Below, one piece after another: positions 54,652 through 63,952 of a stretch of 64,000 nucleotides of DNA (positions are counted from its first letter, which is position 1; the number at the start of each line of letters is the position of its first letter). Source of the DNA: Pseudoalteromonas haloplanktis ATCC 14393 (GTDB taxonomy: Bacteria; Pseudomonadota; Gammaproteobacteria; Enterobacterales; Alteromonadaceae); NCBI RefSeq assembly GCF_000238355.1, contig NZ_AHCA01000004.1, positions 248,001 through 312,000 of the forward strand, read 5' to 3'. A program made the translations under genes and the position numbers. A model generated the notes under the pieces. That model made no database searches. It was not told the DNA's origin and saw only the letters and a list, made by a program, of their open reading frames with translations.

Positions 54652-55572
54652 TTACACAAAATTTGGATTTAATAATGAAACAAGCAACGCGTTTTGCGCA
54701 TGCATACGGTTTTCTGCTTGTTGAATAATTTTTGACGCCGGGCCATCCATTACTTCTGAAGTAATTTCAAACTCACGGTGTGCAGGCTGACAATGCAAAA
54801 CAGTATCTGCCCCTGTTTGTTTAAGTAATGCGGCATTTAATTGATACGGCATATACTTGTCTTTTACTTGTTCAAGCGGCGTGTCATCACCCATTGATAC
54901 CCATGTATCTGCATACACGGCATTTGCACCAACAGCGGCTTCAACACGGTCGCTGACCATTACTGATGCGCCATTCATTGCTGCAATTTGCTCTGCTTGC
55001 TTCAGAATTTGCGAATCTGGTGAGCTGCCTTTTGGGCATACGGCAACAAAATCAGTTCCTAAGGTTGCAGCGAGTAACATCAGTGAATGTGTTACATTAT
55101 TACCCTCACCTAAATAAGCTAACTTTAATTGGCTTACATCACCGTATACTTCTTGCAATGTTAAAAAGTCAGCCAAAGCTTGGCACGGGTGGTATAAATC
55201 ACACAAACTGTTGACCACAGGAACGCTCGAAAATTCAGCAAGTGTGGTTAACGTTTTATGCTGATATACACGTGCAACAATACCATCTGCCCAACTTGCA
55301 ATGTTTAAAGCAAAATCTTTTACAGATTCACGCGCGCCCATAGCGCCATTTTGTGAATCAAGATATACAGCATGGCCACCTAACTTATTGATACCTATAT
55401 CAAACGATAAACGCGTACGTAAGCTTGGTTTTTCAAATAAAGTAACCACTGACTTACCAGCCAATGCTTGGCTAAAATCAATAGGGTTTGCTTTAATTTT
55501 TTGCGCTAAATTAAGTAATTTCAGTGCGCCTTGTTGGTCTAATTCTAGACCCGATAAAAAATGATTAAACAT
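54652..55572 (-). CDS. argF: Ornithine carbamoyltransferase
   Basis: Makes citrulline from ornithine and carbamoyl phosphate. The product is 306 residues from the ATG at 55572 ([20 protein letters not shown]). The carbamoyl phosphate loop reads [11 protein letters not shown], where most family members have STRTR. The [12 protein letters not shown] motif is standard, and the C-terminal loop reads [10 protein letters not shown] where HCLPA is common. Both variants occur together, and the argE deacetylase is present, so ordinary ornithine is still the expected substrate. It follows argB by 7 bp. Confidence 0.92.
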   Translation of the reverse strand: MFNHFLSGLELDQQGALKLLNLAQKIKANPIDFSQALAGKSVVTLFEKPSLRTRLSFDIGINKLGGHAVYLDSQNGAMGARESVKDFALNIASWADGIVARVYQHKTLTTLAEFSSVPVVNSLCDLYHPCQALADFLTLQEVYGDVSQLKLAYLGEGNNVTHSLMLLAATLGTDFVAVCPKGSSPDSQILKQAEQIAAMNGASVMVSDRVEAAVGANAVYADTWVSMGDDTPLEQVKDKYMPYQLNAALLKQTGADTVLHCQPAHREFEITSEVMDGPASKIIQQAENRMHAQNALLVSLLNPNFV

Positions 55573-55579
55573 ATAAAAC

Positions 55580-56341
55580 CTATGGTGTAATTTTTGTTCC
55601 GACGTGCTCACCCGCAAGTAAAGCGACTAAATTCTCTGGCTTTTGCCAGCTCGAGATGTAAACGCCACGTCGTAAGTGCTGGGCAGCAAGAAGACTGGTC
55701 TTAACTTTGACCTCCATCCCACCCAAAATTACTCCTTCTGCGATCAACGTATTGATCTGATTTGTATCAAGCTGATGTAACGGCTGCTTATTTGCATCAA
55801 GTACAGCTTCTACATCAGTCATAAAAATAATTTCAGCATTTAGCTCTTTAGCAATGGCTGCTGCTGCTTCATCTGCATTTACGTTATACCAAAGCCCATC
55901 TTCACCAAAACCAATAGAACTAACTAAAGGAAGACGACCTAATTTTAACAATTGCGGTATTACACTTTGTACACCACCGTCACATTGTCCAACTTGACCA
56001 AGTGCTTTTAGCTTTTGTGATGAAATAATGCCCGCTTCATATAAACTAAGACCTACAGGTTTATGCCCTGCGACAATTGCCTGACTCATCAATTGTTTAT
56101 TTGCACAGCCTGCTAATGCGCCGACTATATATGGCATTTGCTCTTTAGGGCTAATACGTAAGCCCTGATGTTTTGCACTGGCAAAGCCCGCTTCTTTTAG
56201 CCAGCTATCAACCAATGCGCCACCACCATGCACAATCACAAACTGTGCTTGAGTTTGTGATGCCAGCGCCTCAAATAACGCTTTTGCCGCGTCTTCCGTA
56301 TTGAGTACTGCACCACCGAGTTTAATGACCCATGTTTGCAT
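55580..56341 (-). CDS. argB: Acetylglutamate kinase
   Basis: Phosphorylates N-acetylglutamate, the second step of the pathway. The product is 253 residues, the length of the arginine-insensitive enterobacterial type that lacks the N-terminal helix. VIKLGGAVL at the start and IVHGGGALVDSWLKE near 36 form the nucleotide and substrate sites; NVNADEAAAAIAKELNAEIIFMTDVEAVLD near 155-185 is typical. It lies 6 bp after argC. Confidence 0.96.
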   Translation of the reverse strand: MQTWVIKLGGAVLNTEDAAKALFEALASQTQAQFVIVHGGGALVDSWLKEAGFASAKHQGLRISPKEQMPYIVGALAGCANKQLMSQAIVAGHKPVGLSLYEAGIISSQKLKALGQVGQCDGGVQSVIPQLLKLGRLPLVSSIGFGEDGLWYNVNADEAAAAIAKELNAEIIFMTDVEAVLDANKQPLHQLDTNQINTLIAEGVILGGMEVKVKTSLLAAQHLRRGVYISSWQKPENLVALLAGEHVGTKITP

Positions 56342-56347
56342 TACTAG

Positions 56348-57352
56348 TTACCCTTTTAAACCTTTGCTATGAGGTAAACCCATCGCTAAATTAATACATT
56401 GCAGCGCTTGCCCAGCGGCACCTTTTAACAAGTTATCAATAGCTGCCATTACAATTAGCTGAGAGCCTTGTTGTTGCCAAGCAATGTCCACATATGGCTG
56501 CTTTGCAACCCCTTTAATTGACGGGATTTTACTACCAAGCAATCTGATCAATGGCTCATCAGCAAGCACTTGATAGGCTTGAGTAACTTGCTCAGACGTA
56601 ACATCAGCTTTTAATTGCACATAAATAGTTTCTAAAATACCGCGTGGGAAATTACCTAGGTGCGGTGTAAATAACACTTTGTGGCCTAAATGCTGCTCTA
56701 TCTCAGGGCTATGTCTGTGATTGAACAATCCGTATGGTGCAAGCGACACTTCACAAAAATGCGTGCCTACGCTTGCTTTACGTCCAGCACCTGTGACACC
56801 CGATACCGCATTAATAATCACTGGCTGCTCCGCAAGCAAGCCTGCTTGCTGAAGTGGCTTTAACGCATTTAATGCAGCTGTTGGGTAGCAACCTGCCACA
56901 GCAATAAGTTGTGCTTTGGCAATAGCTTCGCTGTTCCATTCTGCCAAGCCATACGCAGCTTCATTTAGTAACTCAGTATGTTGGTGCTCAAAGCCATAAT
57001 AAGTTTGATAATCTTCATTACTACTTAAGCGGTAGCCACCTGATAAATCAAAAACTTTTTTGCCCATGCTTAAAAAACGTGGCGCTAAATCAACACTCAC
57101 TTTATGATCAGTGCACAAACAAACAAAATCAGCTGAATTTTCGATATCGCTATACGCACGTTCGCTTAGCGGTAATAAAGGAGTGTCAAGTAAACCAAGG
57201 TGCTCAGGATACAAGTCGCTTAATAGTTTGCCTTTATCTAAGCTTTGCTCAGATACATAGCATGCTGCTAAAGTTAACTGTGGATGTTTTACTACTAAAC
57301 TTGCTAATTCTGCGCCGCTATAACCACTTGCGCCAATAATTACTACTTTCAT
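56348..57352 (-). CDS. argC: N-acetyl-gamma-glutamyl-phosphate reductase
   Basis: Reduces acetylglutamyl phosphate with NADPH. The product is 334 residues: MKVVIIGASGYSGAELASLV (NADP-binding), catalytic cysteine in VAGCYPTAALNALKPL near 155, and the HRHSPEIEQHLG histidine. First gene of the minus-strand operon argCBFGH(A). The promoter lies in the shared region with argE, where an ARG box is visible. Confidence 0.96.
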   Translation of the reverse strand: MKVVIIGASGYSGAELASLVVKHPQLTLAACYVSEQSLDKGKLLSDLYPEHLGLLDTPLLPLSERAYSDIENSADFVCLCTDHKVSVDLAPRFLSMGKKVFDLSGGYRLSSNEDYQTYYGFEHQHTELLNEAAYGLAEWNSEAIAKAQLIAVAGCYPTAALNALKPLQQAGLLAEQPVIINAVSGVTGAGRKASVGTHFCEVSLAPYGLFNHRHSPEIEQHLGHKVLFTPHLGNFPRGILETIYVQLKADVTSEQVTQAYQVLADEPLIRLLGSKIPSIKGVAKQPYVDIAWQQQGSQLIVMAAIDNLLKGAAGQALQCINLAMGLPHSKGLKG

Positions 57353-57493
57353 TCGTTACTCTTTTTGGGTTTTATTACTACATTTACATTCAAATCGGGT
57401 TAAACAGCGTGAAACACACTGTTTGGGGAATGAAACTGAATTATCGTCGTTTTATATTCATTGCGTCGCTTTAATATATTTATGCTTAAAAAG

Positions 57494-57507
57494 TGAATTG
57501 ATATTCA
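57494..57507. promoter_or_regulatory. ARG box (ArgR operator) between argC and argE
   Basis: TGAATTGATATTCA matches the ARG box core TGAATWWWWATTCA at all but one position. Half-sites TGAAT near 57430 and ATATTCAT near 57450 in the same region may be further boxes. It is 59 bp from the argE ATG and 142 bp from the argC ATG, suiting joint control of both transcripts. Confidence 0.8.
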
Positions 57508-57565
57508 TAATAAATACTTTTATATTGTTATGCAATTAGATTGAATAATTATTTTGGATTTTTTT

Positions 57566-58714
57566 ATGTCTTTACCCTCTTTTTTGTCCATGTATCAGCA
57601 GTTAATTGCCGCCCCTTCCATTAGTGCTATGGATGAATCTTTAGCCATGAGTAATAAAGGCGTGATTGATCTACTTGCAAACTGGTGCACCAGCTTAGGT
57701 TTTGAATGTGAGATCACCGAATTATCAGGGCCTAAAGGTCGTTTTAATTTACTCGCCAAACGCGGCCACGGTGATGGCGGATTAATGCTTGCTGGCCACA
57801 CTGACACCGTTCCTTTTGATGATAGCCGTTGGAATTATGATCCATTTAAATTAAGTGAATATGACAACAAATTATATGGTTTAGGCAGTATCGATATGAA
57901 AGGTTTTTTCGCTTTTGTACTGCAAGCAATTAGTGAACTTGATAAAAACGAACAAACTCAACCTATTTTGATTTTAGCCACCGCCGATGAAGAAACAACT
58001 ATGGCCGGTGCGCAACAAATTTGTAAACATCCAAATTTAAAACCGGCGCGTTGTATCATAGGTGAACCCACTGATATGACACCAGTATTTACTCACAAAG
58101 GTCACATGAGTACAGCGATTCGAGTGGTTGGCCGTTCAGGTCACAGCTCCGATCCTGAGCGCGGTTTAAATGCCATTGAAGTCATGCATAAAATCATTGC
58201 GAAGTTATTACTGTTAAAAGAAGAGTTAAAGAATAAATATTCAGTAGAGCATTTTGTCATTCCCTACCCAACATTAAACCTCGGGCATATTCACGGTGGC
58301 GATAACGCTAACCGTATTTGCGGCTGTTGTGAAATGCACATTGATATGCGCCCATTACCGGGTTTGAGCGTACAAGAACTACAAATGATGCTGTTAAAAA
58401 TAGCCGCTGAAATCAACAACCAATACCCAGATGCAGTGAGTGTAATGGATATGCACGAGCCTATTCCTGCGTTTACAGGGAGTACTGACACAGCATTAGT
58501 ACAATTGGCAGAAAAGATATCAGGGGAGCAAGCCGTTGCGGTAAATTACTGCACCGAAGCACCGTTTATTCAGCAGCTTGGTTGTGAAACGATTGTTATG
58601 GGACCGGGCTCTATCAATCAAGCTCACCAACCAGATGAATTTTTAGCGATGGAAAAAATCAAACCATCACAACATATAATTAGTGAAATGATTAAAGCTA
58701 GTTGCTTTGGGTGA
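57566..58714 (+). CDS. argE: Acetylornithine deacetylase
   Basis: Releases ornithine and acetate from N-acetylornithine, a zinc-dependent M20-family peptidase fold. The product is 382 residues from the ATG at 57566 ([20 protein letters not shown]); a TTG four codons upstream is open. Metal-site motifs: [11 protein letters not shown] (His/Asp), [20 protein letters not shown] (the Glu pair), [13 protein letters not shown], and a late His in NQAHQPDEF. Divergent from argC; the ARG box lies between. Confidence 0.95.
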   Translation: MSLPSFLSMYQQLIAAPSISAMDESLAMSNKGVIDLLANWCTSLGFECEITELSGPKGRFNLLAKRGHGDGGLMLAGHTDTVPFDDSRWNYDPFKLSEYDNKLYGLGSIDMKGFFAFVLQAISELDKNEQTQPILILATADEETTMAGAQQICKHPNLKPARCIIGEPTDMTPVFTHKGHMSTAIRVVGRSGHSSDPERGLNAIEVMHKIIAKLLLLKEELKNKYSVEHFVIPYPTLNLGHIHGGDNANRICGCCEMHIDMRPLPGLSVQELQMMLLKIAAEINNQYPDAVSVMDMHEPIPAFTGSTDTALVQLAEKISGEQAVAVNYCTEAPFIQQLGCETIVMGPGSINQAHQPDEFLAMEKIKPSQHIISEMIKASCFG

Positions 58715-58763
58715 TCACTAAAAGCGATGGCGCTTCTTTACGATAAGAAGCGCCACTGCGTTG

Positions 58764-60392
58764 CTAATCCATATATTTAGATAAGAATTTTTTAAATACA
58801 GGATCGGTTTTCGCGAGTGCCTTTTGCTCTGCCAAGATTTCTTGAAGAATACTCTCTGATGTCAGAGGGTTGGCAAGTACAACGCGAAAAACCACTGTTG
58901 GCTGATGAGCATATTGAGCTGGCGTCAATCGCGTACGTGATACAAATGAACGCCCAGCTTCACGTTGACGCTTTTGCATACTGGCGGTGAAACGGTTTAG
59001 TGAAGCAAATATATCCAAACGCGTTTGTTCATCCGCTTGCGCTATTTTTTGCTTAATTTGCTTTGGTACATAACGATAAGTTAAAAGGCACAGCTCAGGC
59101 TCTGAGATCAGTTCAAAGTCATCATCTGCTTTTATTAAGTCAGCAAAGTAACGGGCTTTTTCAATGCCTTTGTCGATTAAAATTTCATAGCCTTTACGGC
59201 CAATAACACGTAAGCAAGCATGCACTAACATTGCCATACCTGGGCGGCTACCTTCGAGAGTATGACTACCTAAATCTTTTGAGCCTTTACGCAAAATATA
59301 TTCAGCATGATGCTCAATGGCATCTGTCGCTGCAGGATCTTTAAACAGTACAAGACCTGCCCCCATTGGCACGTACATTTGCTTATGTGCGTCAATGGTA
59401 ATTGAATCAGCGCGCTCAATCCCTTTTAATAAAGGGCGGTAAGTATCAGAAAGTAGCGTTGCTCCTCCCCATGCAGCATCGACATGGAAATGACAATTAA
59501 GTTCCTGACTTAAATCAGCCATCTCATCAAGCGGGTCAATATTACCTGTTTCGGTCGTGCCAGCCACAGCAACAATTGCCATCACTTTGATCCCTTTAGC
59601 CGCTAATTGCTGCGCAGTTTCACGCATGGCTGCAATATCAACTTTATTATCATCGGTGGTTTTCACCGCAACAAAGTTATCACGGCCGATACCTAATAGG
59701 TCGGCTGTTTTACCTAAAGAATAATGACCGCGTTCTGATACTAAAACAGCTAAACCTTTATAGCCATAATGTAACATTGCACTGACAATGCCTTCAGCTG
59801 CAATGCCTTTAAAATTACCATCAGCTTTTAATAATCGGTTTCTGGCAATCCACAAAGCAGTAATATTCGCCACGGTGCCACCGGAGCAAAAAGCACCAAG
59901 TGAAGTTTTGGCACTGTGCATCCACTTACTATAAAAAGCGTCATCTTGGCCATAAGCTAAATGATGCATCATGCCCAAGACTTGGCGTTCAAGTGGCGTA
60001 AATGCTTTAGAGGTTTCAATCTTGACTAAGTTTTGGTTAAGACCCACCATCAACTTCGACAGTGGTAATACAAAATGCGGGAGCGCTGATGTCATATGGC
60101 CAATAAAACTTGGCGCGGCAGTGTGCACTGAATGAGCAACTAATTGCTCCATAATATCCTGCGCATAAGCTGAAACAAAAGTCGGATCTTCTGGGATCAC
60201 TGCCGATTGAAAATCTTTCTCAATCTCATGCAATGGCTTTTCAATTGCCGCGATATTCTCATTCAGAAAACCAGCTAAATTGCTCGAGATCTCAAGTTCG
60301 ATTTTACTCAAAGTTGAGTCAGGTGCTTCAGGCACAGTAAATATACGCATCAGAGTTTCTTTAGAGGCGACGGCACAACGCTTTTGATCCAT
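58764..60392 (-). CDS. panP: PLP-dependent aspartate 1-decarboxylase PanP
   Basis: A 542-residue group II decarboxylase. The PLP lysine lies in SITIDAHKQMYVPMGAG, preceded by HVDAAWGGATLL with the PLP-binding Asp. A Ser-Gly-Gly-Thr loop (CSGGTVANITALW) binds phosphate. Its length and the N-terminal extension fit the PanP family of Vibrio and Alteromonadales, which makes beta-alanine for pantothenate in species without PanD. A glutamate decarboxylase-like role is the alternative. The ATG at 60392 is preferred to a TTG four codons upstream. It converges with argE. Confidence 0.82.
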   Translation of the reverse strand: MDQKRCAVASKETLMRIFTVPEAPDSTLSKIELEISSNLAGFLNENIAAIEKPLHEIEKDFQSAVIPEDPTFVSAYAQDIMEQLVAHSVHTAAPSFIGHMTSALPHFVLPLSKLMVGLNQNLVKIETSKAFTPLERQVLGMMHHLAYGQDDAFYSKWMHSAKTSLGAFCSGGTVANITALWIARNRLLKADGNFKGIAAEGIVSAMLHYGYKGLAVLVSERGHYSLGKTADLLGIGRDNFVAVKTTDDNKVDIAAMRETAQQLAAKGIKVMAIVAVAGTTETGNIDPLDEMADLSQELNCHFHVDAAWGGATLLSDTYRPLLKGIERADSITIDAHKQMYVPMGAGLVLFKDPAATDAIEHHAEYILRKGSKDLGSHTLEGSRPGMAMLVHACLRVIGRKGYEILIDKGIEKARYFADLIKADDDFELISEPELCLLTYRYVPKQIKQKIAQADEQTRLDIFASLNRFTASMQKRQREAGRSFVSRTRLTPAQYAHQPTVVFRVVLANPLTSESILQEILAEQKALAKTDPVFKKFLSKYMD

Positions 60393-60649
60393 CTTAATAC
60401 CCAATAAATGTAGTTTTTTTGGCTAAAGCCCCTAAGCTGGGCTTCATTAACAATAACATCAACTACAATGATTCTACGAAATGCGTTAACTTTACTGCAA
60501 TAGAGTAGAAATGTCTCGTATTAAGCCATAAAAGCACTCAATTGCATGACAGATTGATGATAGTTTGATTAAAAAATGCTTAACTATATTTTTATAGGTG
60601 ATGTAGTCTTTTTTTGTATAATGGGGAGGATAATAAATAAAGGATGAGC

Positions 60650-62587
60650 ATGATAAACACAAATTTACGGACGAATTGGATAATCGCAGGCTTCATACTG
60701 TTTTTTATCAGTTTATTAGGCTATATCTATTACACTTATCACAGTACCCGCAATGATATAATGCAAAGCGTTGATACTCGCTTACTTAATGCTGCATTAA
60801 GTGTTAAGCATATATTGGGAGATGACTACCATAAAAAAATTAATGCAGGCCTTCGCATATCACCATCTGCATATCAACAAACTAGTCGGCAACTTTCAGA
60901 GTTTGCTAATGCGTTAAATATCGCTTACGTTTATGCCATGGTACTAAAAGACGACAACGTATATTTTAGTGCTTCGAGCTATACACAAAACGATCAAAAT
61001 AGTGGCAAAGTAACCCAGTTTCTCGATTTATATCCGGAAGCCACCGCTGCGAATATAGGTGCGTTTTACTCAACTGAACCGGTATTTGAAATATCAAGAG
61101 ATCAATGGGGCCATTTTAAAACTATTTTTGTGCCCTTTGTTGATGCCAACGGCGTAACCTACTTAACCGGTGCCGATATTACAATCTACGATCTCAATCA
61201 GCGATTAGCTGAGAGTGTTTCGAAAGCAGCCGCCATGGCGGCATTCTTCTTTTTTATTGCTCTATTAGTTGCTGGTATTTATGTGTATTTGTTAAAACGC
61301 GCAATTTCTACCGACACCAGCAGCGGTTTTGCCAACCACATTGCGCTGGAATACTATATTAAAAAATCGTCGAATCATCATATGCAGTTAGCGGTTATTT
61401 GGGTCAATGAAATTGAAGATATTAGTAGTTTTTATGGTACTGAAATTAGTGATCGGGTGATGAACACCTTATTGCATTACTTTAGAAAAAATCGCCCAGC
61501 TGCAAGCCAAATATTTCGCTTAGCAACTAATAAAATTGTGCTTATAGCTCCTTTTAATGACGATGATATGAGCTTTAACGATGTGATCCAAGCTTATAAT
61601 TACAGTACACCACTTCTTACTGATCCGTTTATTTACATCACTTTATGTGCGGGCATCGCCAGCGGCAATAAATCTATGTTACTTGAAAATGCCCATATTG
61701 CAGCACTGCAAGCGAAACAAGGACGCCACACTGTAGTTAATTATTCGAGCGCGCTTCATGATGTAAAAAATCAATACCAATACAATGTAGCGATGGCCAA
61801 GGAAGTACGAGAAGCATTTGAAAACAATAGAATTGTCCCATACTTCCAAGCTATTTATAATAGTGACAACAAGACGATTATTCAATATGAGTGCTTGGCT
61901 CGAATGATCACTTGTCATGGCGAAATTCTTAAGCCTGACTCTTTCTTGGACGTTGTAAACCGCTCTAGAATGGATGGCATGTTAACCCGAACTATGCTCA
62001 CGCAATGTTTTGCGCGTTTTAGAAAAACCAGCATTTGCTGGAGTATTAATATTACCGTTCAAGATATGCTCGATCCTAGCTTAACTGAGTTTTTGGAAGA
62101 TGAACTCAAGCGCTACCCCCTACCCGGTAATATCACCTTAGAGCTTTTAGAAACCGAGGCAATTGCTAATTTTTCTGAAGTTAAAGCATTTATCACCCTA
62201 GTAAAAAACCGAGGAGTACGAGTAGTTATTGATGATTTTGGTACGGGTTATTCAAATATATCTAATGTACTGAAATTAGAGGTAGATGGAATTAAACTTG
62301 ATGGCTCCTTAATTCGTCAAATAGTTAATGACCAAGATATTTATTTATATATTGAGCACATCGCCAGTTTCGCAAAACAACTCAGTTTACAACTAATTGC
62401 AAAAAATGTGGAAAGCCGACCCGTCGTAAATGCGCTCCGTAAAGCGAATGTGGCGCTGATGCAAGGGAATCATTTTAGCGAAGCAGCGCCACACGTTAAC
62501 CTCGACGTTAGGACTGCCCTGTCAAAGGGACCACTAACCGATGACTCTGTTGCCCACTCGCCCAATATTTTCGCTCAAAAGGAGTGA
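60650..62587 (+). CDS. Membrane GGDEF-like/EAL protein with altered motifs
   Basis: A 645-residue inner-membrane signalling protein. Two membrane helices (about 10-30 and 195-218) bracket a periplasmic sensor domain. A GGDEF-like domain (about 225-375) has lost the GGDEF motif (RLATNKIVL in its place). The EAL domain (about 385-630) keeps ECLAR for EALxR, the Asn in WSINIT, ELLETE, DDFGTGYS, and the Lys in GIKLDGS. The usual AEGVE reads AKNVE, with Lys for Glu. Phosphodiesterase activity is therefore doubtful. ATG 60650 has AGG six bases upstream; ATG 60644 is the alternative. Its last 80 bases overlap the convergent methyltransferase gene. Confidence 0.8.
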   Translation: MINTNLRTNWIIAGFILFFISLLGYIYYTYHSTRNDIMQSVDTRLLNAALSVKHILGDDYHKKINAGLRISPSAYQQTSRQLSEFANALNIAYVYAMVLKDDNVYFSASSYTQNDQNSGKVTQFLDLYPEATAANIGAFYSTEPVFEISRDQWGHFKTIFVPFVDANGVTYLTGADITIYDLNQRLAESVSKAAAMAAFFFFIALLVAGIYVYLLKRAISTDTSSGFANHIALEYYIKKSSNHHMQLAVIWVNEIEDISSFYGTEISDRVMNTLLHYFRKNRPAASQIFRLATNKIVLIAPFNDDDMSFNDVIQAYNYSTPLLTDPFIYITLCAGIASGNKSMLLENAHIAALQAKQGRHTVVNYSSALHDVKNQYQYNVAMAKEVREAFENNRIVPYFQAIYNSDNKTIIQYECLARMITCHGEILKPDSFLDVVNRSRMDGMLTRTMLTQCFARFRKTSICWSINITVQDMLDPSLTEFLEDELKRYPLPGNITLELLETEAIANFSEVKAFITLVKNRGVRVVIDDFGTGYSNISNVLKLEVDGIKLDGSLIRQIVNDQDIYLYIEHIASFAKQLSLQLIAKNVESRPVVNALRKANVALMQGNHFSEAAPHVNLDVRTALSKGPLTDDSVAHSPNIFAQKE

Positions 62588-63185
62588 TAGCAATATCACT
62601 TTCATAGTGCGCTACTTCGCAACTATATCCGGCTAAATTAAGTGCTTGCGCAAACTCTTTTACGTAGATATCCCAGTTACTGCGTACTTCTAGCAAGCCT
62701 CCCAGTTTAACGATGAATGGGAAAATAGCTGCACCGTGCCAACGCCGTTGAATATGCTTAGCTTTAGGCCATGGATTTGGGTATAACAAATAATGATGTG
62801 TTGGCTGCCAGTTAGCGGCCACAGCTAAACGCCAAAAATCATTCAAGTCGGCTTGCACTAAAATATACTGGCCTGAGTCAGTTTGTTTGTACTCGATATC
62901 ATGTTTATCTAAACGGTGCGACGATTTATCAATGCCAATGACAAGTGCATCAGGATGACGCTTGGCTAAATTCGCCGTGCTTTCACCTACACCACAGCAT
63001 GAATCTAAAATGATTGGCCCCGCAAAAGCCTGCACTTTTTCATTTACTTGGTCAAAAGCCGTTTGCGTGTGCGCTGCAATCGGCTTTTTAAATTCAGCAG
63101 TTAAATGCTTATTAACTATCTCATCCAGCTTTTCGTGTAAGCTTTGTTGATTCGATACAATACTACGTGAATTTGCATCACTCAT
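62508..63185 (-). CDS. TrmB-like SAM-dependent methyltransferase
   Basis: A 225-residue Rossmann-fold methyltransferase. ILDSCCGVGESTANLAKRHP (about 60-79) is the SAM site, and YLLYPNPWPKAKHIQRRWHG (about 135-155) matches the TrmB motif of tRNA guanine-46 N7-methyltransferases. The N-terminus and SAM motif diverge from standard TrmB (DSCCGVG for EIGFGMG), so this is more likely a paralogue with another or unknown substrate. Its stop lies 80 bases inside the end of the convergent EAL gene. Its start touches the stop of the upstream permease gene (shared base 63185), so it is co-transcribed with the ABC genes. Confidence 0.75.
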   Translation of the reverse strand: MSDANSRSIVSNQQSLHEKLDEIVNKHLTAEFKKPIAAHTQTAFDQVNEKVQAFAGPIILDSCCGVGESTANLAKRHPDALVIGIDKSSHRLDKHDIEYKQTDSGQYILVQADLNDFWRLAVAANWQPTHHYLLYPNPWPKAKHIQRRWHGAAIFPFIVKLGGLLEVRSNWDIYVKEFAQALNLAGYSCEVAHYESDIAITPFERKYWASGQQSHRLVVPLTGQS

Positions 63186-63952
63186 CAGTGTCTTAACCCC
63201 ACACCTTTTTTAATTAGCGTTAATGCTAACGTAAATAAGGCTGTAATAAATATTAACAACACGCCAAATGCGACTGACAAATCAACATCAGACACACCTA
63301 AGAAACCATACCTAAAGGCATTAACCATATAAATAATAGGATTAACCTGCGACACACCCTGCCAAAATTCAGGTAATAAGGTGATGGAATAAAACACCCC
63401 ACCTAAATAAGTAAGTGGTGTTAATACAAAGGTCGGGATAATACTAATATCATCGAAGCTATTGGCGTAAATTGCATTGATCAACCCACCTAATGCAAAT
63501 ACCGCAGAGGTGAGTATTACCGTCGCAATGATCACAAAAATGTTATGAATTTGAATATCAACAAACAGTAACGATACGCAGGTTACAATTAAACCCACCA
63601 GCATACCGCGGGTCATCCCGCCGCCCATATAGCCAAGCACAATGATGTAGTTTGGTACTGGTGCAACTAATAATTCTTCAATGCTTTTTTGAAACTTGGT
63701 TGAATAAAAACTGGATGCAACATTGGAATAGGAGTTAGTAATCACCGACATCATAATAAGGCCAGGCACAATAAACTCCATGTAACTAAAGCCGCCCATA
63801 TCGCCAATGCGCGAACCAATTAAGTTACCAAAAATCACAAAATACAAGCTCATGGTAATGGCAGGCGGTACTAACGTTTGCACCCAAATACGCAAAAAGC
63901 GAATACACTCTTTGATCCATAAACTTTTTAAGGCTACGCCATATTTAAACAT
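63185..63952 (-). CDS. ABC-2 type transporter permease (YadH-like)
   Basis: A 255-residue inner-membrane protein with six predicted helices. The start is a short amphipathic segment (KSLWIKECIRFLRIWVQTLV). GFSYMEFIVPGLIMMSVITNSYSNVASSFYSTKFQKSIEELLVAP is the ABC-2 signature region, and LTPLTYLGGVFYSITLLPEFWQ and the late NPIIYMVNAFRYGFLG also fit. Close to E. coli YadH, whose substrate is unknown. The ATPase gene ends immediately before the ATG, so the two form a pair. Confidence 0.9.
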   Translation of the reverse strand: MFKYGVALKSLWIKECIRFLRIWVQTLVPPAITMSLYFVIFGNLIGSRIGDMGGFSYMEFIVPGLIMMSVITNSYSNVASSFYSTKFQKSIEELLVAPVPNYIIVLGYMGGGMTRGMLVGLIVTCVSLLFVDIQIHNIFVIIATVILTSAVFALGGLINAIYANSFDDISIIPTFVLTPLTYLGGVFYSITLLPEFWQGVSQVNPIIYMVNAFRYGFLGVSDVDLSVAFGVLLIFITALFTLALTLIKKGVGLRH

